Virus record (IMG/VR): IMGVR_UViG_3300027906_000003
Coordinates: 1 to 64,000 of that record
DNA length: 64,000 nt
DNA from: a virus
Direction: 5' to 3' (one strand)
Shown: piece after piece, positions 56,809 to 64,000 of the stretch
Layout: every line of letters begins with the position of its first letter
Position numbering within the stretch: position 1 is the first letter of the stretch
Translations under genes and position numbers: made by a program
Notes under the pieces: model-generated
Databases searched by the model: none
Seen by the model: only the letters and a program-made list of their open reading frames with translations
What the model was told of the DNA's origin: nothing

Positions 56809-58461
56809 ATGGCAGCTGATTCTAAATTTATTGACATCAAAACAGTTGAAGATGTTGATAAGATAAAACAAATAGATTTCTCAGATGTAGAGAACGCATT
56901 CTCTATAAGAAACAAAGAAGATTCTGAACACTATCATTTAGGAAGTCTAAATGTGAATCGTGTTATGAAAGATATCAATCCTTGTTATCAAGTTCTTAAA
57001 AAAGTATTCGAAGAGAAAAAAATACCACCTCTTAAATTATTTACATATGGTGATGTAATAAATGATAGAAGAGGAAATACAATGTTGACTATGCACGGTT
57101 TAAAACACCATTCTCTAGTATATAACGCATTCCTACCTTATGGTTATACTTGTGCTCCAACTCCAGAAATGTTTCCAACAGGAACAAATACATCTGTAAT
57201 TAGAACAGAAGAAGACCCAAATGGAGAAAGGTCTATAAATTATTATGCAGTAGAAAAAGATGAAGAAGATAGTCAATCTCAACCACAAAAAACACTTTGG
57301 GATAGTTCTTACTATCACGCTGCGAAAGCACACTGGTTAACTCAAAGTATAATTGAAGATGGTTTATGGGCACCAATACAAGGAATTATTTTAAAAGATA
57401 CTTCATGGATTGATGAAAACAATCCAGATGAAAAGTATAAATTCTATGTTCATCCAGGTTCTGTTCGTTCAGGTGTTATTGAAGAAATGCAAGACCCTAG
57501 TATGATGTGTCATTTCTTTGACCCACATAACAAGGTTCCTGATGTTGAACCAGCAACAGTAGATGAGTTTTTGGATTATTGGAAAGACTTACTTGAAAAA
57601 AGAAATATAGAACAAGACAATCTATCTTTTATTATAACAGGTGGAGTTATAGAGGTAAGCAGTGAGTTTGCAAATGTGTCTGATTTTAGGCCTAAAATAT
57701 ATGAGTTTAATAAGAAAGTTCATAAACTTGCAAAAGGTAAACCTCTAAACATATACATTGGTTATGACTCAACACATAATCAATTAGAAGAATTAACCAA
57801 GTTCTCCATAGAAGACTCAATTAAACAAAGTTTTTCTGCAAATACAAAAACAAATCGATTCATTCCTGAGATAAAAATGCTTGACTATTCTAAGATTCCA
57901 GTGTATAATAGGGAGTATGCAAATCAATCTACTGCGTTTACATACAGTAGATTTTTGATACCTTACTTAGAGAATTATGAAGGATTCAGTATGTTTCTTG
58001 ATGATGATATTCTTTTTGAAGAGAATTTATTACCAATGTTCTACTATCTAAATCCTGATGATGCGGTTGCGTGTATTCAATACCCACAATATAAACACGA
58101 TTCTGTTAAGTTTAATGGTGAAATAAACATAGATTATCCATGTAAGTTGTGGTCTTCATTAATGATATTTAATAATGGACATGAAGACTGTAAGAAACTA
58201 ACACCAGAAGTTGTTAATACATGGACAGGTGCTCAGTTGCATCAGTTCGAATGGACAGATAAATTGAGTAAGATACCTGAACACTATATTTTTACTGAAG
58301 GATATGATAATCCAGAAACCAAATGGGGTTGTTCTGGTTATCATTATACAAGAGGTGGTCCTTGGATAGATAACATGGACACATCTAATATTAAAAGACT
58401 ATCACACTATGAGAAAATAAAGACTCGTAGAGACAACCTAAATAATTTGAAGAGAGGATAA
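56809..58461 (+). CDS. Glycosyltransferase (GT-A fold, GT8-like) with phage-specific N-terminal domain
   Basis: Residues 1-300 match nothing I recognise (LNVNRVMKDINPCYQVLKKVF; YVHPGSVRSGVIEEM). Residues about 312-540 are a GT-A domain: NIYIGYDS (315-321), FTYSRFLIPYLE, FLDDDILFEE with the metal-binding DDD (398-400), CKLWSSLMIFNN and a C-terminal GYHYTRGGPW typical of retaining GT8-like enzymes. It transfers a sugar to an unknown acceptor, perhaps virion fibre or host surface. Only a weak late-type box (CCTAAATA at 56769) precedes it. Confidence 0.78.
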   Translation: MAADSKFIDIKTVEDVDKIKQIDFSDVENAFSIRNKEDSEHYHLGSLNVNRVMKDINPCYQVLKKVFEEKKIPPLKLFTYGDVINDRRGNTMLTMHGLKHHSLVYNAFLPYGYTCAPTPEMFPTGTNTSVIRTEEDPNGERSINYYAVEKDEEDSQSQPQKTLWDSSYYHAAKAHWLTQSIIEDGLWAPIQGIILKDTSWIDENNPDEKYKFYVHPGSVRSGVIEEMQDPSMMCHFFDPHNKVPDVEPATVDEFLDYWKDLLEKRNIEQDNLSFIITGGVIEVSSEFANVSDFRPKIYEFNKKVHKLAKGKPLNIYIGYDSTHNQLEELTKFSIEDSIKQSFSANTKTNRFIPEIKMLDYSKIPVYNREYANQSTAFTYSRFLIPYLENYEGFSMFLDDDILFEENLLPMFYYLNPDDAVACIQYPQYKHDSVKFNGEINIDYPCKLWSSLMIFNNGHEDCKKLTPEVVNTWTGAQLHQFEWTDKLSKIPEHYIFTEGYDNPETKWGCSGYHYTRGGPWIDNMDTSNIKRLSHYEKIKTRRDNLNNLKRG

Positions 58462-58464
58462 ATT

Positions 58465-59046
58465 ATGAATGATATAAAAAACGCTTTAGTTTTTTGTGAG
58501 AACAGAAATCTTTGGATAAGAAAACCAAACGGACTTGAATACGAATTTCAGAATGTTGATAAACCTGCATTAGGTTTTGAATTTGATGTTGTAATATATG
58601 ATGAGATGGAAAGTAAAATTCTTAAATGGGACCCAAATAAAAATTTTGACGAACAAGAAATAGTTCCTTTAAATGAAAGTGAGAAAGAACTTTGTGAACA
58701 ATATATTGCAAATTCAGAAGCACCAGAAGGAATAAATCTACACAATCAATATGTAGAAAGACTTGGTGATTATTGCAGACAACAACAAGAAGAAGTTCGA
58801 ATGACTTATGGTTTCCGTGATATGGAAATGGTATTGGTTGCTGGTAGAGAGGGTTCAAATCATCCTATGAGAGGAAATGCCAGAAGAGTATTAGAGTATG
58901 TTGATAATACACATCAAATATTTGCTTCGGTAACTGATGAAATCTTTGCAACTAAAGAAGAACTACTTAAAGATTATGATGTTTATAGAAGACAGATACC
59001 TCAATCGTCTATGGCTACAGGCCATGCCGAATTAGGTAATGCCTAA
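58465..59046 (+). CDS. Hypothetical protein in the modification cluster
   Basis: The 193-residue acidic product (LVFCENRNLWIRKPNGLEYEF, ADGREGSNH-like segment VAGREGSNHPMRGNARRVLEYV) is not recognised. It sits three bases after the glycosyltransferase and two before an oxygenase, so it belongs to the same unit. A chaperone or partner role is possible. Confidence 0.5.
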   Translation: MNDIKNALVFCENRNLWIRKPNGLEYEFQNVDKPALGFEFDVVIYDEMESKILKWDPNKNFDEQEIVPLNESEKELCEQYIANSEAPEGINLHNQYVERLGDYCRQQQEEVRMTYGFRDMEMVLVAGREGSNHPMRGNARRVLEYVDNTHQIFASVTDEIFATKEELLKDYDVYRRQIPQSSMATGHAELGNA

Positions 59047-59048
59047 AG

Positions 59049-59792
59049 ATGCAAGTCGTTCACATTGATAAACCCTTTAAGATACAGGACATGCCTTTAA
59101 AAGATGTCTATGTATTAGATAATTGGTTATCAACTGAACTACATCAACACTTCGATAAACTAATTTCTAATAATTCTTGGTGGTCTAAAACAAATCAAGT
59201 AGGCAGTAATAGTCCTACAGGTCTTCCACACCATTCTTTTTGGGGTGCGTCTTTCTTTAGAGACAACTATGAAATAGAACATGACATGGAACCTCTACAT
59301 ACATATTTTGTTAAATCTATTATAGAAAGACTTGAAGTTGAATTTGGATTTAAATATACTCGTTTTCAATATGCAGGCCTAAACTCACAAACACAAGGTT
59401 GTCCAGGAACAATACATACAGACTGTTCAAATGATGACGCATGGAATATATCCTTTCTATATTACCCAAATAGATTTTGGAATCCAAAATGGGGTGGGAC
59501 ATTAAGATTGCTTGATGAACCACATCAAGGTTTAGATGGAAGACAAGAACATATTGAGAAACATCAGATAGCCGAAGTAGAGTTTGTTCCAAATCGACTA
59601 GTTATATTTGACGGAAGAATACCTCATGGTGCAGATGCACCAAATGAAAGTGCAAGATATATGGATAGAAAATCTTTAGTAATAAGAGGAGATGAGGTAG
59701 AATTAATAAAAAACACAGAGGTGTTGTATAAATCTTATAGAAGGCCAATGACAGAATGGGCCGCTGGAACACACCTACAACCTTACTTTTAA
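59049..59792 (+). CDS. 2OG-Fe(II) dioxygenase (prolyl-4-hydroxylase-like)
   Basis: These enzymes hydroxylate protein, nucleic acid or small molecules using 2-oxoglutarate and iron. The iron triad is visible: H123-x-D125 in TIHTDCS and H193 in RIPHGADAP, followed by the 2OG-binding arginine in RKSLVIRG. The double-stranded beta-helix pattern (NISFLYYPNRFWNPKWGGTLRLL; NRLVIFDGRIPHG) is complete in 247 residues. The substrate is unknown. The proline-rich PxxY fibres encoded nearby would be natural candidates for a prolyl hydroxylase, which is inference. Confidence 0.85.
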   Translation: MQVVHIDKPFKIQDMPLKDVYVLDNWLSTELHQHFDKLISNNSWWSKTNQVGSNSPTGLPHHSFWGASFFRDNYEIEHDMEPLHTYFVKSIIERLEVEFGFKYTRFQYAGLNSQTQGCPGTIHTDCSNDDAWNISFLYYPNRFWNPKWGGTLRLLDEPHQGLDGRQEHIEKHQIAEVEFVPNRLVIFDGRIPHGADAPNESARYMDRKSLVIRGDEVELIKNTEVLYKSYRRPMTEWAAGTHLQPYF

Positions 59793-59793
59793 A

Positions 59794-60879
59794 ATGCCAA
59801 CAATAGAATTTACATGTTATAACGATAGAACTCTAAAAGAGACTAGACCTATTCTTGCGTCTAAAGTCCAACCAGAATGGTGGAAAGGGTTGAAAATTAA
59901 TGAGATAGTCAGAGGTGATAAACAACAGACTATTAGAGCATGTCCAGCTATGCAAGATTGGTTGACTATGGGGTATTACCTAATTGCAGAAAAGGATATG
60001 TATGTTCAAATAGGTAGAGACAAATATGATGAGAGTGGAAAGGCTTCTGTTGCATGGTCATATGAAGACCCAAAATTAGGTTCGTCATCTCATCCAGACA
60101 CACAATTTGGAAATGCGTTCGAACCTGAAAAAAGAGCTGGACTTCCAGTGAAAGACGCATTCAAATTTAGGAATGCCTGGAATATAAAAACCCCACCTGG
60201 TTATTCTTGTTTATATCTTGACCCATTTTTACATCAAAACAATTTCTTTAGTGTATGGCCAGGTATAATAGACACTGATAAGTTTAATTTAAATATGGAT
60301 AATTCACAAGTTATATTTTATCCTAAAGTAGACCATTCATTTGTCATAAAGAAAGGAACTCCTTTAACTCAAATCATACCATTTAGAAGAGAAGAATGGA
60401 ATTCTTCTGCTCAGGTTAAAGACCCAAAAACATTTATAGACAATTTATCTGATGTGACATCTGTATATGGACCTGATAAACCAGTCACTTTACATATGGA
60501 ATATGCAGAATGGCAAGAAAAAGATAGGAAAGAAAAAGAAAAATTCAATGAGAGCAGAATTGCAACAGACGCTCTTATGGAAAATGCAAAAGGTAATAAA
60601 ATTAGAAAGTCTGTTCAAGGTGCCATAAACGAGGCAAATCTATTAGAAGCAAATGGATTAGGTCCTTATAGAAAAGTTGGAATGCACATGCCTAAAACTA
60701 AACTATACAAGAATAAAGGTAATGAATTGGATATAGAGATACCACCAGAATGCCCTATGCACAAGAAAACAGAAGAGTCTCCTGAAATTCAATTAGAAAT
60801 GGACTTCAATGATAAACAACGAGAGTTAACAGATTTAAATTGGGACGGTTCGGAGTCAAAGAAAATAGATAGAGATTAG
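59794..60879 (+). CDS. Conserved marine-phage protein of unknown function
   Basis: The 361-residue product begins with a globular domain (RPILASKVQPEWWKGLKINEIV, IRACPAMQDWLTMGYYLIAEKDMYVQI, TPPGYSCLYLDPFLHQNNFF, IKKGTPLTQIIPFRREEW). This pattern is familiar from marine phage proteins near oxygenases but has no assigned role. The C-terminal third is charged and helical (EWQEKDRKEKEKFNESR). It lies between two 2OG oxygenases. Confidence 0.58.
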   Translation: MPTIEFTCYNDRTLKETRPILASKVQPEWWKGLKINEIVRGDKQQTIRACPAMQDWLTMGYYLIAEKDMYVQIGRDKYDESGKASVAWSYEDPKLGSSSHPDTQFGNAFEPEKRAGLPVKDAFKFRNAWNIKTPPGYSCLYLDPFLHQNNFFSVWPGIIDTDKFNLNMDNSQVIFYPKVDHSFVIKKGTPLTQIIPFRREEWNSSAQVKDPKTFIDNLSDVTSVYGPDKPVTLHMEYAEWQEKDRKEKEKFNESRIATDALMENAKGNKIRKSVQGAINEANLLEANGLGPYRKVGMHMPKTKLYKNKGNELDIEIPPECPMHKKTEESPEIQLEMDFNDKQRELTDLNWDGSESKKIDRD

Positions 60880-60882
60880 ATT

Positions 60883-61599
60883 ATGTCAGTTAAATTTTTT
60901 GCACCTCAGATGGTGTTTATAAGAGACTTGTTAGACCCAAGTTTAGGTGACATTGGTGTTGATGATAATTATATAAGTCTTCTTAAAAGAACTATAGATG
61001 AAATGAGGAGTGATGACCCAATAGGAAGAAGAATTTCAAATGCAGATACAGGTTGGCAATCAAATGACGGTTGTGAAGACCATCCAGCCTTTGTAAAATT
61101 AATGAGATGTATAAGAGAATCTCTTTATGAAGAAGTTTGGCCTTTTTGGGGATTAGATAGAAATAAGGGTCATATGGTTGAAATGCACAACTCATGGGCA
61201 AATATAAATGATAAGGGTGCCTGGAATAAACCACACAAACACAATGGTTGTTGGATGTCTGGTGCCTTTTATATAAATGCACAAGGAGATGAGGGTGATT
61301 TCATAGCAATGTCAGATTCAGATAGAGTAATGGGTGATTTTCCACATTCACAAAGAATGCAAGAGACTGAAAATTTAAGACCTAAAACAGGAATGTTGTA
61401 TATGTTTCCTAGTGGTTTGTCTCACATGGTTGCACCAAATACAACTGATAATGATAGATATAGTATATCATTTAATGTAGGATTTAGATACAAAGGAGAA
61501 AGACCAACAGGAGATATTCCAAATTGGCGTTGGGATGAAACTCTTTTTGATATCACACCAGACGGAAAACTTATACAAGTATCTACTGCAGAAGAATAA
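60883..61599 (+). CDS. 2OG-Fe(II) oxygenase-like protein (second copy type)
   Basis: The 238-residue product fits the phage/marine 2OG-Fe(II) oxygenase family with the order NSWANINDKGAWNKPHKHNG (first iron ligands), CWMSGAFYI, then TGMLYMFPSGLSHMVAPNT with the second histidine, and RYSISFNVGF with the 2OG-binding arginine. It is not close to the oxygenase at 59049. Both belong to the same operon and may act in sequence. Confidence 0.78.
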   Translation: MSVKFFAPQMVFIRDLLDPSLGDIGVDDNYISLLKRTIDEMRSDDPIGRRISNADTGWQSNDGCEDHPAFVKLMRCIRESLYEEVWPFWGLDRNKGHMVEMHNSWANINDKGAWNKPHKHNGCWMSGAFYINAQGDEGDFIAMSDSDRVMGDFPHSQRMQETENLRPKTGMLYMFPSGLSHMVAPNTTDNDRYSISFNVGFRYKGERPTGDIPNWRWDETLFDITPDGKLIQVSTAEE

Positions 61600-61604
61600 G
61601 ATTC

Positions 61605-61612
61605 CATAAATA
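61605..61612 (+). promoter_or_regulatory. T4-type late promoter CATAAATA, leaderless geometry
   Basis: The box ends six bases before the A of the ATG at 61618, the same geometry as at 28595 and 47214. It lies just after the oxygenase stop codon. Confidence 0.65.
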
Positions 61613-61617
61613 GTTGT

Positions 61618-61878
61618 ATGGAATTAATCATAGACGCTCATGTAATTTGGAATATACTCTTAACGCTGATATTAGCACCGTTAGGATTTCTTGTAAGGTC
61701 GGTTTTGTCTGAACAAAAACGATTGGACATTCTTGTCAATAAAACAAGAGAAGAAGTTGCTAGAGACTATGTGACTAGACAAGAGATTGAACAAGACTTT
61801 GAACGACTAGCAAGACAACTTCAAAGAATTGATGAGAAAATCGACAGACTTCAAAGTAAAACCTATTTCCAAGATTAG
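61618..61878 (+). CDS. Membrane-anchored coiled-coil protein
   Basis: Residues about 10-30 are a membrane segment (VIWNILLTLILAPLGFLV). The rest is a long charged coiled coil (RQEIEQDFERLARQLQRIDEKIDRLQ). The layout recalls phage XhlA-type or spanin-like accessory lysis proteins, but no family is certain. It is transcribed from a predicted leaderless late promoter just upstream of the neck genes. Confidence 0.6.
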   Translation: MELIIDAHVIWNILLTLILAPLGFLVRSVLSEQKRLDILVNKTREEVARDYVTRQEIEQDFERLARQLQRIDEKIDRLQSKTYFQD

Positions 61879-61884
61879 GATTCG

Positions 61885-61892
61885 TATAAATA
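61885..61892 (+). promoter_or_regulatory. T4-type late promoter TATAAATA of gp13
   Basis: A perfect box six bases after the previous stop and 28 bases before the gp13 ATG. Confidence 0.7.
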
Positions 61893-61920
61893 GTAGTAGA
61901 CCTTAAAATGGAATATTACT

Positions 61921-62736
61921 ATGGCAACACCAAATAGCAAAGCAACTTTCAAAGAATACATCAAAAGAAAACTCGGTGCGCCTGTTCTGGAAATCAATGT
62001 CGATGACGACCAATTTGAAGATAGAATGGATGAGGCAATACAGTGGTTTCAAGAGTATCACTATGATGGTTCTATAAAAACATACTTAAAACATGAGTTA
62101 ACCGACTCAGAACTAACACAAATGAAGACGGATACGAGTATGACATCGTCTCCAGCTGGTTCACACGACTACTCAAACACTGCATTTAAAGAACAACAGA
62201 ATTATATTGTTCTTCCAGAGTTCGTTCTTGCAGTTAATAACATATTTCCTTTCAACGATAAACACAATTTAAATATGTTTGACTTACGATATCAATTAAG
62301 ACTAAATGATATCTATGATTTAACATCAACAAACATTCTAAACTATTCAATGGTTCAACAACACATTAGTATGTTAGATGATATACTAGTTGGAAAAACA
62401 CCAATCAGATATAACACACATCAAAATAGACTATACTTAGATATGGCTACATCAAATGTATCTGCAGGTGAGTATATCATTATTGAATGTTATAGAAAAT
62501 TAGACCCCACAGACATGACAGATATCTATAATGATATGTGGTTGAAAAAATATGCAACTGCATTAGTCAAGTATCAGTGGGCAGAAAACTTATCTAAGTT
62601 CTCAGGAGTTGCACTACCAGGTGGTGTCACACTTGATGCTGAGAGAATGAAAACTGAAGCACAAGAAGAGATTACAAGATTAGAAGAAGAGTCAAGATTA
62701 AATCATCAAATGATGCCAATCGACTTAATGGGATAA
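61921..62736 (+). CDS. 13: Neck protein gp13
   Basis: The 271-residue product (T4 309) begins ATFKEYIKRKLGAPVLEINVDDDQFEDRMDEAIQWFQEYHYDGS and ends in KKYATALVKYQWAENLSKFSGVALPGGV followed by a helical tail, the conserved pattern of gp13. In T4 gp13 and gp14 close the packaged head and receive the tail. It is followed four bases later by gp14. Confidence 0.93.
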   Translation: MATPNSKATFKEYIKRKLGAPVLEINVDDDQFEDRMDEAIQWFQEYHYDGSIKTYLKHELTDSELTQMKTDTSMTSSPAGSHDYSNTAFKEQQNYIVLPEFVLAVNNIFPFNDKHNLNMFDLRYQLRLNDIYDLTSTNILNYSMVQQHISMLDDILVGKTPIRYNTHQNRLYLDMATSNVSAGEYIIIECYRKLDPTDMTDIYNDMWLKKYATALVKYQWAENLSKFSGVALPGGVTLDAERMKTEAQEEITRLEEESRLNHQMMPIDLMG

Positions 62737-62740
62737 TATT

Positions 62741-63595
62741 ATGCCGACAAATGTATACTTTAACCATGCAGTTAATACTGAACAACACCTCTATGAGGAT
62801 TTAGTTGTTGAATCACTTAGATTCTATGGTCATGAAACATACTATCTACCAAGACAGATAATAGAAGAAGATAGTATTCTTGGTGAAGATGTGCAATCAA
62901 CATTCGGTGATGCGTATTCTGTAGAAATGTATTTAGATAATGTTGAGGGGTTTGAAGGAGAGGACCTATTCTCTAAGTTTGGTATTCAAACACAAGAAGA
63001 ATGCACATTTACACTTGCACTTAGAACATGGGAAAGATTCATTTCATTAGACTCCAACTTAGTCACATCACTTAGACCAAATGAGGGAGACTTAGTATAC
63101 TTCCCTATGTCTGGTTCTATGTTTGAAATCAGATATGTCGAAGACCAAAATCCTTTCTTTCAGATAGGAAAACTTTTTGTATTCAAACTTAAATGCACAT
63201 TATTCGAATACAGTGGAGAAGACTTCGATACAAACATTGATGCAATTGACATTGTTGAAGACCAACAAGCATATACAATTCAATTAACAATGAATTCAAG
63301 TGGTTCAGGTGATTACGCAGCGAATGAATCAATTAAGATTGGTTCAACAGTAATTGGTGAAGTCACATCTTGGAAAGCGTCTACACATCTACTTACAGTT
63401 AAAGATGTCACCACAACGATTCAGGTTGGTGATACGATAGAGGGTGCTGTTAACGGTGCATCTTATACAGTTGCAAGTATTAGAGACATTCTAACTATGA
63501 ATGACGGAACAGGTGCTGATAATGCAGATTTAGAAACTACTGCAGACAACTACTTAGACTTCTCAGAAACAAACCCATTTGGTGAGGTTACATAA
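62741..63595 (+). CDS. 14: Neck protein gp14
   Basis: The 284-residue product (T4 256) begins NVYFNHAVNTEQHLYEDLVVESLRFYGHETYYLPR and continues DDSILGE-like EDSILGEDVQSTFGDAYSVEMYLDNVEGFEGEDLFSKFG in the conserved gp14 order, with LRPNEGDLVYFPMSGSMFEI and FQIGKLFVFKLKC. The C-terminal 80 residues are a beta extension. It overlaps the acyl carrier protein gene by one base. Confidence 0.93.
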   Translation: MPTNVYFNHAVNTEQHLYEDLVVESLRFYGHETYYLPRQIIEEDSILGEDVQSTFGDAYSVEMYLDNVEGFEGEDLFSKFGIQTQEECTFTLALRTWERFISLDSNLVTSLRPNEGDLVYFPMSGSMFEIRYVEDQNPFFQIGKLFVFKLKCTLFEYSGEDFDTNIDAIDIVEDQQAYTIQLTMNSSGSGDYAANESIKIGSTVIGEVTSWKASTHLLTVKDVTTTIQVGDTIEGAVNGASYTVASIRDILTMNDGTGADNADLETTADNYLDFSETNPFGEVT

Positions 63596-63810
63596 TGATA
63601 GAAAAAATAATTGCAGATACACTTAATGTAAAAGAAGATGTTATTAAAGACGATTCAAACTTTGTAGAAGATTTAGGTGCAGACTCACTTAACATTGTTG
63701 AACTAGTTATGCAAGTTGAAGAAAACTACGACATGGAAATTTCTGATGATGATGCAGAAACATTACATACAGTTGCAGACTTGAAACAGTATATAGAGGA
63801 CTATTCATAA
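63595..63810 (+). CDS. Acyl carrier protein (ACP)
   Basis: At 71 residues it is a complete small ACP. FVEDLGADSLNIVELVMQVEE contains the phosphopantetheine attachment serine S31 in the DSL motif, flanked by the acidic helix II that docks partner enzymes; ISDDDAETLHTVADLKQYIE matches helices III and IV. It starts on a TAATG overlap with gp14 and ends on another with gp15, so it is translated together with neck proteins. Which acyl or peptidyl partner it serves is unknown; no synthase is in the window. Confidence 0.92.
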   Translation: MIEKIIADTLNVKEDVIKDDSNFVEDLGADSLNIVELVMQVEENYDMEISDDDAETLHTVADLKQYIEDYS

Positions 63811-64000
63811 TGTTTGGTACCTATTTTTATAATGAAACAATCAAAAGGTCTGTTTCTATATTTGGAACTTTGTTTAATAACATAACTCTCAAAAAAATCA
63901 AATCAGATGGAACAATTCTTGGAGAACAGATAGTTCCTATATCATATGGTCCAAAACAAAAATGGTTAGAAAGAATCAATGTTGACCCAAAACAGAGAGA
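63810..64000 (+). CDS. 15: Tail completion / sheath terminator protein gp15 (partial)
   Basis: The first 63 residues are visible before the window ends. MFGTYFYNETIKRSVSIFGTLFNNITL and IVPISYGPKQKWLERIN match the N-terminus of T4 gp15 (272 residues), which caps the contracted or extended sheath and joins the head. It starts on a TAATG overlap with the ACP gene. Confidence 0.87.
   Translation, partial: MFGTYFYNETIKRSVSIFGTLFNNITLKKIKSDGTILGEQIVPISYGPKQKWLERINVDPKQR

Overview
The window is a continuous, tightly packed, AT-rich piece of a T4-like contractile-tailed phage (myovirus) genome. It carries recognisable homologues of T4 RNase H, gp59, gp32, gp33, gp4, gp26, gp48, gp53, gp5, gp25, gp6, gp7, gp8, gp13, gp14 and gp15. 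It also carries a phage-borne ribosomal protein bS21, two 2OG-Fe(II) oxygenases, a NodU-type carbamoyltransferase and T4-type late promoters (TATAAATA). That combination fits a marine phage related to pelagiphages and cyanophages. The host cannot be fixed from the sequence, and no photosynthesis gene is present.

Layout. (1) 1-9.8 kb: auxiliary and replication genes. These are a two-gene carbamoyltransferase, an A-type Fe-S carrier, a PD-(D/E)XK nuclease, a RimK/RimB-like fusion, RNase H, a long acidic coiled-coil protein, and a radical SAM/SPASM gene overlapping an SDR gene. (2) 9.8-14.8 kb: a run of very small, mostly unrecognised genes driven by sigma70-like promoters, two of them near-identical copies with an operator-like dyad. 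A secreted SleB-type cell-wall hydrolase lies here. (3) 14.8-18.8 kb: replication and late-transcription control (MGME1/RecB-like nuclease, gp33-like co-activator with a perfect clamp-binding box, gp59, gp32), then a G-rich structured intergenic RNA candidate and bS21. (4) 18.8-23.9 kb, minus strand: tape measure, membrane protein, baseplate hub proteins, gp54-like protein and gp4. (5) 23.9-45 kb, plus strand: gp48, gp53, hub gp27-like, gp5 spike, gp25, gp6, gp7, gp8 and a 2235-residue structural protein. (6) 43-57 kb: a tail-fibre island with two pairs of proteins made almost wholly of PxxY/PYIAN repeats, several modular fibres and an amidinotransferase. (7) 56.8-61.6 kb: glycosyltransferase, two oxygenases and two unknowns. 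(8) 61.6-64 kb: membrane/coiled-coil protein, gp13, gp14, an acyl carrier protein and the start of gp15.

Regulation. Early/middle regions show sigma70-like -35/-10 boxes. Late genes are preceded by NATAAATA. At three late genes the box ends exactly six bases before the A of the ATG, which predicts leaderless mRNAs. The gp48/gp4 divergent pair has two late promoters, each overlapping the start codon of the opposite gene. One strong intrinsic terminator separates fibre genes at 51.77 kb.

No stretch above 300 bases lacks a gene. The largest gaps (17050-17260, 18164-18351, 48688-48835) hold promoters and RNA structure. The strongest candidates for undescribed biology are the PxxY/PYIAN repeat proteins, the structured leader of bS21, the leaderless late promoters, the RimK-RimB fusion and the auxiliary enzymes inserted among virion genes.
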